A stretch of 64,000 nt of DNA from Suillus spraguei (Eukaryota > Basidiomycota > Agaricomycetes > Boletales > Suillaceae), in assembly GCA_016800925.1 (NCBI GenBank), contig JABCPU010000052.1, positions 1-64,000 on the forward strand, read 5' to 3'. The position numbers and the translations under genes are program-made. Shown here piece by piece: positions 1 to 10,847 of this stretch (within the stretch, counting starts at the first letter, position 1; every line of letters begins with the position of its first letter). A model generated the notes under the pieces. It did not search any database, had not been told where the DNA came from, and was given only the letters and a program-made list of their open reading frames with translations.

Positions 1-135
1 AACCGCTACTCGCCTCCAGCAAGTCAATCGAAGAACACATAGAAGGTACAAGTATAAGAACAGATATAACTAACATAATCACAGCAAAGAAGCTCCTAAA
101 CACGCATGGCCTAGTTTCTCCCAACAGCAGGAACT

Positions 136-1750
136 ATGCTCACGCAAATAGTAACAGCAATCTTCGAATTCAGCGCCTCGGCAGGTCTAGGATCTACCCA
201 CGCCGAGATACTCAGGGCTATTGCCATGGTTTTGTATGACGCGGAACGCGCGATGGACATGACCAACATCATCAACAAGATCGAAACACTCATAGGTGGC
301 CCCCTAACAATCATGGTAGAGAAGGCTGAGGAATTAGCGCAATCAACAGACAAGCATAAAGAGGCACTAGAGGAGGCAGTAAAAGAGGTGCGTACTAATC
401 TTAGTGAATCACTTGAGGGAATAGATAAGGCCACAAAGAGCGCAACGCAAGCGATTCAGAATCATACCAACGCAGAGGCAGTACTCAAACGGGTCTGAAG
501 GACCTAGATCCTATGCAGCGGCAGCGAAAGCGCCGATCCCTGGCCCACTAACGAAACTTCTTTCACGCAACGAAGGTCAAACGAGACAGATTTTGATAGA
601 TAGAAGATCACTCTTCATGCCTAAGGACGCCACCACACAGCTCACAGAGGCACAGTTGGTCACCAAGGCAAAACTAGCCATCGAAATGATGAACAAGGAC
701 GACATCCCAACTCCGGACGACCTCACCTTCGTATCAGCACGCAAACTCCCTCACGGGGGCATCATATACGAACTCAACTCCAAGGAGTCAACGGAATGGT
801 TCAACATCCCAACAAATCGCAGCAACTTCTTGGAACGATTCGGCTCCAACGTCACCATCAAAGACCGCACGTTCCACGTCCTGATGGAAAACGTCCCGAT
901 CTCGTTCGTCCCAGAATCTAATGCAGCCATAGACGACATCGAGAAGAAGGCTGCTTTCGCCCCAAAAACCATCCTGAAGGCTAAGTACATCAAACCAATA
1001 GCGAGACACAACCCGAACCAGAGAACAGCTCACATTATACTAACCTTCAATTCTAGGGAGAGCGCGAATCACGCCATCAAATTCGGGTTATCGGTAGCCA
1101 GCAAAAGAGTATATGGACGCAAACTTCTACCAGAACCATCAAGATGTCTCAAGTGCCACTCCTTCGACGGCAACCACATGGCAACAGACTGCCCCAAGGA
1201 TATTGACACATGCGGAACGTGTGGAGAACAACATCGCACAGCAATGTGCAAGGTAGACGACCCCAACAACTACTACTGCACTAACTGTGAAATCAAGGGA
1301 CACGCAGCATGGAGCCGAGTGTGCCCGACATTCCTAAGCAAGTGGGAAGCACACAAGAGACGCAACGACGAATCAAGATACCGATTCTACCCAACGGAGG
1401 ACCCACTTACCTGGGAAAAGATAGACGAACAGCCCAATGAGTGGAACGAATATCAGCAAGAAGGTAACGGTGATCACACAAACCTAACTAACCAGAATCC
1501 CCCCCCACCTCAGCAAAACAGAACGAGAGAAGCAAGACCAATGAAAGCAAGACTCAATCAACCGCAGCGCCCAAGATTCCCCAACAACATCCCATTAGGA
1601 AGTCAATCGCGTCTCACAGATATGTGGACACAGCAAGAAAACGCGCCAGACACCCAACCTCAACGCTCTCATTCCGCTGCCTCAAGAGACTCTTTCTTCT
1701 CAACACTCAACTACACGCAAGACGGCAACGCAGCCAGCGGCTGGGACTAA
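136..1750 (+). CDS. LINE ORF1 (gag-like nucleic-acid-binding protein), frame-broken
   Basis: The long frame ending at 1750 has three zinc knuckles, read as CX2CX6HX4C (CLKCHSFDGNHMATDC), CX2CX3HX4C and CX2CX4HX6C, around bases 1145-1325. This is the usual ORF1 arrangement that binds element RNA. No good ATG opens this frame near 593. The frame stays open back to at least 482 and reads a plausible gag linker (SYAAAAKAPIPGPL at about 509-550). Upstream coding-like sequence continues in another frame (136-498: helical, Glu/Lys-rich, ending at TGA 496-498). A frame change therefore lies near 480-497. A further shift near 110-140 is possible, because a third frame is open from base 3. Either ORF1 is decayed, or the breaks reflect sequence error or programmed shifting. 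Only the 593-1750 portion is firmly supported. Confidence 0.75.
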
Positions 1751-1752
1751 TG
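1748..1752 (+). promoter_or_regulatory. TAATG stop-start overlap between ORF1 and ORF2
   Basis: The ORF1 stop TAA (1748-1750) overlaps the ATG of ORF2 (1750-1752) by one base. Some LINEs, such as SART1, translate ORF2 by termination-reinitiation at a UAAUG junction. That mechanism is inferred here from the identical arrangement. Confidence 0.7.
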
Positions 1753-4700
1753 CAGCAAGAACCAACAACACAACACCAACAGAGAACAGACTTCAAAATA
1801 TGGCAGCAGAACCTTCGCAAATCCTCCAACGCATGGGAACACCTCCTGAAGAACCTCAATCCCGACAACTTTGACATGGCATGTATACAAGAACCTTTTC
1901 TCAACCCTGTGAATCTCGCTAACGCCTCTAGCCTCCGACGCTATTGGGATGTGGTATACCCAACCGGCCACCACACGAATCAAAACCGAATGCAAGTGAT
2001 AATGCTGATCAACAAGAAGATCTCCAAGAACAAATGGCACGCTATCCCAATCCAATCGACGAACGTCATGGCCATAGAATTATCGGGAGACTTCGGAAAG
2101 GTGCGTTTCTATAATATATATAACCCCTGCGACCACGACGGCACCCTGCATTTCCTCGAAAGACATATGCAAACGGAACATAACGCACGTCGGGCAAACC
2201 CTCAACAACTCGCTCAAGGCGAGGAGGAAGTAAATACTGAACATATAATTTGGCTAGGCGACTTCAACCGGCACCACCCAATGTGGGAGCTAACTTCAAA
2301 CAGTCACCTATTCACTGCAGCGAACCTCGACGCCGCAGGTGTACTAATAAATCTTCTAGCGCTGTACAATTTAATCCAAGTACTACCCCCGGGAATCGCC
2401 ACACTGGAAGCATCATCCACGAAGAACCTCACAAGACCCGACAACGTCTTCTGCTCAGCCCAACTCCAACACGCTTTCACGGCATGCAACGTTGAGTACC
2501 ACCTAAGACCAGTCATCACTGACCACTTTCCGATCATTAGCTCGCTAGAATTGCAACCAGAACGCATCAACTGTATACCGCGCCACAATTACAGAGAAGC
2601 AGACTGGGACGAAATAAATGAGGCACTAGCAGCGGATCTCAGCACCATCCCCCCACCAACTGAGATCATGACGAAAGTTCAATTCGAGGAGGCCTTCGAC
2701 AACCTCACTTCAATCATCGCGAAGGTAGTAGATGCAAAGGTGCCGAAATCGAAACCATCACCCTACGCAAAACGATGGTGGTCAAAAAGCCTGGATATAG
2801 AACGAAAGGAAGTACATAAATTAGGCCGCAAATCGAGAGCTAAACTAGTGTATAGAAACGACCCAATCCACGAACAGTATCGCAAAGCGCGCAACGCCTT
2901 CTCAGAAAGCATCAGGAAGGCAAAGGAATCTCACTGGACCGCCTGGCTGGAAACGATAACCCCAGCCGGGGTATGGAATTTTCACCACTACGCAGCAAGC
3001 AACCCAGAAGATCAAATGCACACAAGAATCGCCACGCTCAAGGACCCAGAACGCAATCATCAAAACTCAACCCAAACCAACGACAGGAAAAGCGAGCTCT
3101 TATATGAGGTCTTCTTCAAACCCCCCCCGGCCAATGAGCACGTAGACCCTAATTATATTTACCCTCCTCCCGTTTGTGAGTTTACACTGATAACGAATGA
3201 ACAGATAGACAGAGCGATAGCAAAGCTCTCCCCGCACAAAGCCCCTGGACCGAATGGAATAAGTAACTGCGTCTTCACCCACTGCGCAGCGCAGCTAGTC
3301 CCATTTATGGGACCGATATTTCGAGCGACCTTTACATTAGAAATATACCCGGACCAGTGGAAGAAGTCATCAACCATAGTACTGCGCAAACCCGGCAGAC
3401 CGGACTACAGTCTCCCCAAGGCGTACAGACCGATAACGCTGCTGGACACCATGGCCAAAATACTATCCTCATGCGTGGCAGACGACCTCACCTATATAGC
3501 CGAAAGACACGATCTCTTAGCAGCAACGCACTTTGGGGGAAGACCAGGACGCTCGACCACAGATTCCCTGCACTTACTAACGAAGTTCATTACTGACGCT
3601 TGGGCCTCAAGGGAAAATTTTGTTTCCATGTTGTTCCTGGATGTTAAAGCCGCTTTTCCCAGTGTCGTGGTCAACAAACTCCTCCACAACCTCAAGAAAT
3701 CAGGAATACCTCAAGAATACATCGATTGGTACAGGAGAAGATTAGACGGAAGATCAACATCTCTAATCTTTGACGATTTTCAATCGGAATCATTCCAGGT
3801 CAAAGGTGGTGTCGATCAAGGCTGTCCCTTATCCCCACTTGCATTCATCTTCTACAATACTGACCTACTAAGAGTCGCAGATCCAAGACCCCGCAAGGGA
3901 GAACTCAGCTTAGGATTCATAGACGATGTCGCTTTAATAGCGAAAGGTGAGTCATACGAAGAGGCGAACACTAAGCTAACTAGAATGATGGAGAAGAGAG
4001 GAGGCGCGCTACAATGGAGTGAGGAGCATCACGCGGAATTCGAGCTAGACAAAACGGCACTGGTATGTCTCGCAAGAAAGCGCGTGCAAAGTGTCACGGA
4101 CCCACACAAAACAATCCCTGCGCCAAAACCTGCAATCGCCATTCGAAATCACACAATACAACCATCGAGCTCGCACAAATTTCTAGGAGTAATAATAGAC
4201 GAGAACCTTAACTTCAAGGAACATGCAGCCCACGCCCTGGCAAAAGGCACAAAGTACATCCTGGCCTGCAACAGGATGATCCGACCCACGAAGGGCATCA
4301 AAAGTCGACTAATGAAGAGACTATACGAGGGAGTAGTCATTCCTAAAATGTTATATGCAGCTGATGTCTGGTGCGCAGGACTGGTAGCAAAGGGCAAAGG
4401 AAAGAAGCTAAATGGACGAGGGGCTCGAGGATTCGCGTCGCAAATGGCAAGGGTGCAGAGAATGGCAACCCTGATGATAACGGGCGGAATGAGATCCACT
4501 GCTACAGATATCCTAGACGCGCACGCTAACATACTTCCCTTTCAACAGACACTACGCAAGATATGCCTCAAATCGACCCTCAGAATGACCTCACTCCCAG
4601 ACTCTCACCCGCTAGCCAGAGACATCAAGATGGCCTACAACTACGGGAATGCACGCAACTTTGCCAAACCAAAGCGCCACCCATCCCCGCTTCACAAGCT

Positions 4701-5814
4701 AATGTACGAATTCAAGGTCAACCCAGCTCGAATGGAGAAGATCCACCCAATCCGCCACAATCCAAAGTGGAAGCCGGACGTCGAATTACAGATAGCGAGG
4801 AAGAAGAAGGAAGCAGCCGACGAAGATGAGCTGGCGAGGGAAGAGATCCGAGTATACTCAGACGGTTCGGCCATAGATGGAGGAGTAGGGGCAGCGGCCA
4901 TTCTCATGCGAGACGGAGAGGTAAAAGACGAACTAAGGTTTTATCTGGGGAAGGATAGCGAGCACACGGTATATGAGGGAGAGCTAGTGGGGATGATTCT
5001 AGCGGTGGAGCTGATTAGAAGAGCAGGAGGGGGAGAATCAATGGCACTGGGGGTGGACAACCAGGCGGCAATTCGCGCAACGAAAGCATTCAATTCGCAA
5101 CCCGGACATCACCTAATGGACACCTTTCACGACAGTCTCCGTGAAATCATCCCAGACAACAATGGCAAAAGGCTGGTGGTGAGATGGACGCCAGGCCATG
5201 TAGGAATACCGGGGAACGAGAAGGCAGATGAGAGGGCAAAAAGGGCAGCAAGGAAAGACGTCTCGGAGGGGAGACTTCTCCCAAAGTCTCTAAGGACGGC
5301 AGCGAAGGATCCCATCACGCTACCAATCAGCAAATCGTCCACACTCCAGCAGTTTCGAGAGCGAATCAAGGAAGAAGCAGCAAAGGTCATGCACCTTTCC
5401 CCCCGTTTCGCTGCCTTACAGACCATAGACCCAACCGCTCCGTCGAAACACTTCGCAGGACTCATTGATCAATTCCCGCGTCGTCACAGCTCGCTTCTCT
5501 TCCAGCTCAGAACAGGACACATTCCTCTCAACAAACACCTACACCGTATAGCGAAGTCAGAAACAGCAACATGCCAACAATGCAACGAAGGAAACGAGTC
5601 AGTCCATCACTTCCTTCTCACCTGCCCAGCATACACCAGACAACGCAACATACTCAGACAAGAACTAGGAACGAGAGCGCACCATGTGAAGCACATTCTC
5701 AATGACGCTGAATGTCTAAAGTCACTGTTCACATTCATAGCCAAAACGAAAAGATTCGAGCCAACCTTCGGAGACGTATCACCACCAAAGGACAAGAACG
5801 ACAAAAACAGCTAG
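1750..5814 (+). CDS. LINE ORF2: endonuclease - reverse transcriptase - RNase H
   Basis: This 1354-residue frame starts at the TAATG junction. The frame is also open upstream to 1624, but that part overlaps ORF1. The APE-like endonuclease occupies about residues 15-265: WQQN near 18-21, CIQEP with Glu48, GDFNRHHP at 170-177 and the terminal DHFPI at 258-262. The reverse transcriptase lies at about 500-790, with FLDVKAAFPS (Asp631), GVDQGCPLSP, and FIDD (723-726) as the catalytic box instead of the more common YADD/YVDD. RNase H starts near 1033, with YSDGS (Asp1038), an acidic YEGELVG, VDNQAA and TPGHVGIPGNEKADE. A CX2CX8HX4C finger begins at Cys1275. No frame break is visible, so the protein could be active in nicking the target and priming cDNA synthesis. 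Confidence 0.93.
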   Translation: MQQEPTTQHQQRTDFKIWQQNLRKSSNAWEHLLKNLNPDNFDMACIQEPFLNPVNLANASSLRRYWDVVYPTGHHTNQNRMQVIMLINKKISKNKWHAIPIQSTNVMAIELSGDFGKVRFYNIYNPCDHDGTLHFLERHMQTEHNARRANPQQLAQGEEEVNTEHIIWLGDFNRHHPMWELTSNSHLFTAANLDAAGVLINLLALYNLIQVLPPGIATLEASSTKNLTRPDNVFCSAQLQHAFTACNVEYHLRPVITDHFPIISSLELQPERINCIPRHNYREADWDEINEALAADLSTIPPPTEIMTKVQFEEAFDNLTSIIAKVVDAKVPKSKPSPYAKRWWSKSLDIERKEVHKLGRKSRAKLVYRNDPIHEQYRKARNAFSESIRKAKESHWTAWLETITPAGVWNFHHYAASNPEDQMHTRIATLKDPERNHQNSTQTNDRKSELLYEVFFKPPPANEHVDPNYIYPPPVCEFTLITNEQIDRAIAKLSPHKAPGPNGISNCVFTHCAAQLVPFMGPIFRATFTLEIYPDQWKKSSTIVLRKPGRPDYSLPKAYRPITLLDTMAKILSSCVADDLTYIAERHDLLAATHFGGRPGRSTTDSLHLLTKFITDAWASRENFVSMLFLDVKAAFPSVVVNKLLHNLKKSGIPQEYIDWYRRRLDGRSTSLIFDDFQSESFQVKGGVDQGCPLSPLAFIFYNTDLLRVADPRPRKGELSLGFIDDVALIAKGESYEEANTKLTRMMEKRGGALQWSEEHHAEFELDKTALVCLARKRVQSVTDPHKTIPAPKPAIAIRNHTIQPSSSHKFLGVIIDENLNFKEHAAHALAKGTKYILACNRMIRPTKGIKSRLMKRLYEGVVIPKMLYAADVWCAGLVAKGKGKKLNGRGARGFASQMARVQRMATLMITGGMRSTATDILDAHANILPFQQTLRKICLKSTLRMTSLPDSHPLARDIKMAYNYGNARNFAKPKRHPSPLHKLMYEFKVNPARMEKIHPIRHNPKWKPDVELQIARKKKEAADEDELAREEIRVYSDGSAIDGGVGAAAILMRDGEVKDELRFYLGKDSEHTVYEGELVGMILAVELIRRAGGGESMALGVDNQAAIRATKAFNSQPGHHLMDTFHDSLREIIPDNNGKRLVVRWTPGHVGIPGNEKADERAKRAARKDVSEGRLLPKSLRTAAKDPITLPISKSSTLQQFRERIKEEAAKVMHLSPRFAALQTIDPTAPSKHFAGLIDQFPRRHSSLLFQLRTGHIPLNKHLHRIAKSETATCQQCNEGNESVHHFLLTCPAYTRQRNILRQELGTRAHHVKHILNDAECLKSLFTFIAKTKRFEPTFGDVSPPKDKNDKNS

Positions 5815-6019
5815 ACGCACCCCAATCCCTGTAACAACCCCCCCTTTCACCTTAAGCTGGTGTTAACGTCCGCGCCTCGGCCAGGACCATTGAACACGAC
5901 CCAACATCCACGGACACGCACATATGCATCAATTAGAGTAAATACCGCATGTAATGTCTATCATAGGGCTCCGCCCCAACGGACACAAAACAAGGATTCA
6001 AAAAAAAAAAAAAAAAAAA
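5815..6019 (+). other. LINE 3' UTR and poly(A) tail
   Basis: A short non-coding 3' region of about 185 nt is followed by 20 consecutive A residues. Host coding sequence of the reductase resumes directly at 6020 on the opposite strand. Confidence 0.85.
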
Positions 6020-9000
6020 GTTTTTCAAGCCACTCTGAGAATGGCACAAGGGGTAGTGGGTGACTGGTTACTTTACGCTCAACCAGGGCGTCCGCAATGG
6101 GCTCTATCAACGCCCTCCACACGACTGGTCTTGGATGGACCAAATTCATCACAATGGGAGGTTCTTCTTCCGCGAAAGCCACATCAAGAATAGCATTTGA
6201 TATAGCGTGGGGAGGGATCCAAGATACCAACTAAACACCACATGTCAAGAATAGGTACGCTCGATAATTATAGACTTACTCCTTTGGCTTCTGGAAGCGC
6301 GCCCAGGCTTACACTTGATTCGACGATGATCGGCAGCCAGTTTGTCGTAGACCAAGCTCCTCGCGGGGGTCCTTCTGATATCTGCCCAATTCTGAACGAG
6401 GATGCGGGTAACTTGCTGTTGACGAGAACCTTATTTGGAACAGTATTGGTATAATCCGTACCCTCCGAAGTAGTTTGTGACTTACCCTTTCCGAAACATA
6501 TTTACTCGCGCCATACCCAAGACCTACTGCAACTTTTGGGTCGTATTCCACTTCTTCCGGGAATGGTCCCTTCGCTTTATCCCAGCTTTGAGCAGACGAG
6601 ATGGAAGATGCGAACATGAAACGCGGCTTTGGATGACGAGGAGAAGACAGTGCCAAGTCTATGAGGTTCCGCATTCCCCGCACGTAAGAATCGAACGACG
6701 AGAGCGCCAGGTTGAAGTCGAGTCGCCAAGCATTGTGAATAATGATAGTGACAGACGAGCGGATCTATACCATCGTTAGTTAATTCAATGGCACTGAAAA
6801 TCAAACTAACCTTCTGGTACAACTCCTTATCCAGACCTAGTTGATCATCGGATGTATCAGTTTCTATATAAACCAGTTTATCTGAGTGAAGCAGCGTGAA
6901 ATCTAAGCCGCGATCTTTGAACGCGTTTTCCTGTCGTTGTTGTATGGATGCACCCTTCGACGGGCGATTGATGGCATATACCGCAGACATGTACTCGCGC
7001 TTGAGTAGATCTGCAAGCAGGTATGAGCCAAGACCACCCGTAGACCCCGTCAGAGCGACTACATGATCATTTTGGCCGCACACATCAGCCAGAGTGGGGT
7101 TGGCTTCTATGACAATGTTTCCTAGACCGACTGAATACTTCTCGATCATGTTCTCGATATCACTCTTGGCGTCGACGGTACCCACACCATCCCGCTGCAA
7201 TACTGCATTAATGACGCTTCTCGCGAGCAAGCGAATCGAAGGATTTGAAAATATGATGTTCTGGTCAATCCGCAATGCTGATGCCTGAAGGTCAGGATCT
7301 GGAGACGAGCTGAGAGAGCCGATAATGCGATTTTTGAGGAATGTCGCAGAGAGACTGGATGCATAAAGTAAGCAGAGCACCAGTCTCGCCTAGTTTTCGA
7401 CCTACCTGTCAAAGCCCTGGGCAAAAAGGTCTGCATCAGGATCAACTGCCTTGTCGGCATTCACAGCAGTCGCGTGGGCCTTGAGCCATTCCTCGACGTC
7501 TTCCGTAGCCCAGCTTGTAGGCAAAGGCACATCGATACCTATTCTATTGCTGCCCTCTACCTTTTCATATCTGTCGCCCGTGAAGTCTAGTTGACAGAGT
7601 GATGAATGGGTACTATACTCACAGGTCATTGATCTCCTCTTCATACAGCTTGATGGTTGCTTTCTTGTTGACTGTCCCTTTTCCGACTCGAAGCATGGGC
7701 TTCTCACTGCGATTCACAAGAATCATCTCTTTGAAAATCCTGCTGAAGGCAGGAGCCTCATTGTTTGCTTCCTCTATGACTGGCCTTGAAGGACATCTTC
7801 AGACTCAATAGCATACGACCTTTTAGAATACTTACCACACTCGGTTCCTAAACTCAGCAAGTTGTTTTTCGTCATCAACGTCAATTTCATACCCTGCCCG
7901 TGGTTCTATGAGGATCCCGACTTGATTGCGTGCACGGCCGAACATGACAGCGCCGTTTACGCAGAGGTCAGCGCAGATAATGCTTTCCATGGGGGCTGGT
8001 ACTGTCTTCTCCCCAGACGAGAGTATCAAAACATCATCGATCCTTCCTACGCTGCAAGGAACATGTCAGATAATATGAACAATGTGAATTTTAGTCGTAC
8101 ATCTTCCACAAACCCTCTACCGTTGGATGCTTAATGAATACATCCGAAGTAGCATAACCCTTGACGTCTGAAATATTCTCTACTGACACTTGATGCGTCG
8201 GGATTGTCTATGAGAAAGCGTTGAACGTTGAGACAGTGTTTAAAGATGAACCCAGAGACGCACCAAAACTTGACATTCATATGCATCGTCGCCCTGTGGA
8301 GCCCATCTTATCTTTGAGTTTGGTCCAAATCGCACCCAGTCCCAAAACTTTTGATCGACCGAATCTCGGAAGAAATGAGTGAGGACACCAATTTCTGTAG
8401 CGCCGTAACCGCAAAAAACTTTGACCCCTGCATTCACCAGGATATTTCCCAGCTTGGGTGCGAGAGGACCGCCACCATAGGTCTGCATTGGCATCAACAC
8501 GAGTCATTCTTTGTTGCAGCATCAGTAACAAGCTTACAACAGATTCGAGGGTTTTCAGAACATCGATAGCACTGGACGAGAGCGCCCATTGTTCCAGAAA
8601 GGCAGGCACGACTACCAAAGTGTTAGAATTCGTGTGGAGCACAGAGTTCAAGATGTTTTGCGAGTTGGGTATTATAGGGGTTGCCAAGGGATCGAGGTAG
8701 GATGTAGGCGGGTAAATAGACACACTGCTCAGGGTGGTGATGGGGAGGAAGAGCTGAAAATATATACCAAAGATATGGAATGATGGCAAGGACGCAGCAC
8801 AGATGCGAATAGAAGCGGGAACATTGATGCGATCAAGAATTTGTGCTAACGCCACTCCATATTAGCGTTGTCTGTTATGCAGATGACTTTATTGACTCAC
8901 GCATAATGCACCAATGGACGGCAGTCAGGTTACTTATTGGAATGGATTTGGGGAAGCCAGTACTACCAGAGGAGTGCAGGAAGAATAATACATCATGCTC

Positions 9001-9608
9001 AGACGATGGCAAACCTGAGGAAGTATGCGGAACAATTTCCTCGTTTGGAGTACCACTAACGAGTGTTGGGTACAGGTCTTTCAGCGCCGGAATCTCGTCG
9101 ATCTGCAGCTGGCTCGCTTCAGGGGCACCAGACACAAAGCTTTCTTTGACTTCGTCAATGAGCGAAGCAAGAGAGTGCTGAGTTGTGATTAGACGACGGC
9201 ATCCTGTTTTCTGCATCATGCTTGTCACTGCCGCCGCCGAATTACGAGGGGACATAGGGAATGGCTTGAAAAGTGATCAGAAAGCAGGTCGTTTGGGAAA
9301 ATCTATGTACACACAACTAGCCCAGCGAAGATCATGCCCATGAATACTGTCTGGTAAAGAAGAGTGTCAGAATTGCAGATAAGGGCAAGCACTTCTTTGT
9401 CTGCGCCTGCGCAGGTTGGCCCAATTAACTGGGCGGCCCGATGACAAGCTCGATAAAAGTCTGAGTGTGAGATAGAGACTAGGTCATTGCTGTCAGGTTT
9501 ATCGTAGACGTAGAAAGTGACATCCGGGTTATGTTGCGCATTGAATTCCACCAATTCAGGGAAAGACAGGGAACCGTCGAGGGGAGGGTAATTGATCGAA
9601 GTGATCAT
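6020..9608 (-). CDS. NRPS-like adenylate-forming reductase (A-T-R), 3' end cut by the LINE
   Basis: Twelve exons give one consistent frame: 9608-9315, 9264-8901, 8845-8538, 8482-8264, 8207-8101, 8051-7836, 7784-7623, 7570-7406, 7354-6811, 6764-6486, 6429-6280, 6230-6020. The predicted protein activates a carboxylic acid with ATP, loads it on a phosphopantetheine arm and reduces it with NADPH. The adenylation domain shows LHSSGSTGFPKSI (A3), GYGATEIG (A5) and VLILSSGEKTVP. The carrier domain has FAQGFDSLSA, and its attachment Ser612 is split across an intron. The reductase domain has ALTGSTGGLGSYLL (NADP loop) and YGASKYVSE (catalytic Tyr/Lys). About 1006 residues remain. The frame then runs into the LINE poly(T) and stops at 5961 after an artificial Phe-rich tail. 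By length it resembles 1,050-1,100-residue basidiomycete aryl/alpha-keto acid reductases rather than Lys2. The substrate is unknown. Confidence 0.92.
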
Positions 9609-10847
9609 GATGAATGATTACGGTCCCGGATGCTTACTAGGCTGACCTGTTGATACCGTACATGAATAAATAGTCATTTTAAAGCGGCATTTCGAAAAAG
9701 AAAACCAACGAAACTTGACAAGTATCGCGCCAATGGGAAAGCTTTCTGGAACAGATGGTCTGAATGATGTCGCTAACTAGATATAGGGAGCTTTGAGACA
9801 AACAATAAGAGGCATCGCGCCAATGATGGTTGATAAAGACGGTTTAAATGAGGCATAGTGAAGGTCATGGAAGGATGATGACACTCTTCTCGGACTATGA
9901 TGATAATTTTAGTAGAACCTTACTAGCACGCTGTAGTAAATCCGTTTTTGGTTTAGTAGTTGCGTTCTAGCTGCCGTCAGCGTCAGTTCGCCGTATGATA
10001 AGACGAGTCCAGCATCTAAAAGAGACCTCGAGTTGAAAAGTTGAGACAACGCAAATATAGTATAGTCAGGGCAGGTAGTTCGTAATCCATATTATACTAC
10101 ATTCGCAGCGTCGTAAGCTCACCGTAAGCATCAAATTTGACAAGCGAAAATTATGGGTCTGGTATCTGAAGATATAAGGTAATTGAAGTGGAGATAGAAT
10201 ATTGGAGTGGAGATCAAACAGGTAGCGCACTCTGAAGATAATATGGGCTTGATTTGATCTCTAAAATAATATAGACGACATGGTGCAGTTCTGAGCCTTG
10301 ACGAAACAAAAAATGCAACTAGTGCAAGTGTGAGCGCAATGCATTGATGCACCTGCAGTGGTCATGAACTGTTAACTTAACCAAGAATGGACGCTACGAA
10401 CGCTTGACCTGAGCTATGCCAAAAACAAACTGCTTTAAAGCATGTTCAGAGCGCACTTCGCCCAATCGGCTTTTCAGATTGGCACTACCCGTTGTGCCTT
10501 CGGCACAGGGAGTGTGAAGCCAAAAAGGGCAAAGCCAAAAAAGAGTGCAAAGACAAAGAGAAGTGGTTTTCTGACCGCGTCTATGACTTTATCATCCGGA
10601 TCCTTACCCGGTTCCGGTATTCAGAGAGACCGGAGATATTGCGTGTATCATGCTTCTCGTACTGGTACTCATCGTCCGTGTTGATTGGTACATTACAACA
10701 TTCTCCTTTTTCTTATATTCTACGTAACTTTTGATTCACTGAACAGGTTGGAATGTGGCGCTTGCTGAGAACATTTGCCGGGTGGGTAGAGTCATGTGAT
10801 CCGAGTCAATCACCTAGTCATGAAAGGTGGTGGATAATTACCAGATT
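9609..10847. other. intergenic region, no supported gene
   Basis: This stretch lies between the 5' end of the reductase gene and the 3' end of kinase-HET copy A. It presumably holds the reductase promoter. A small plus-strand open frame near 10442-10734 is Lys/Arg-rich, without a recognisable domain or introns, and is not supported as a gene. Confidence 0.5.

Larger units (their letters stand above)
1..6019 (+). mobile_element. Tad1-like non-LTR retrotransposon (LINE), 5' end outside window
   Basis: The element has two ORFs in the order of Tad1/I-group LINEs: a gag-like ORF1 with CCHC knuckles, then an ORF2 with an APE-type endonuclease, reverse transcriptase, RNase H and a C-terminal CCHC. 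The sequence ends in an uninterrupted run of 20 A (6000-6019), the tail expected from target-primed reverse transcription. The 5' end and the left target-site duplication lie before base 1, so the duplication cannot be checked here. ORF2 is open over more than 4 kb, which suggests a fairly recent insertion, although ORF1 carries apparent frame breaks. The element is antisense to, and truncates, the reductase gene that begins at 6020. Assignment to Tad1 rather than another APE/RNase-H clade is inferred from domain order and fungal host. Confidence 0.9.

Noticed and set aside
4149..4532. Minus-strand frames inside LINE ORF2
   Set aside because: Shadows of the RT/connection region.
10442..10734. 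Small Lys-rich plus frames
   Set aside because: No domain, no intron signals, and two overlapping frames of equal merit.
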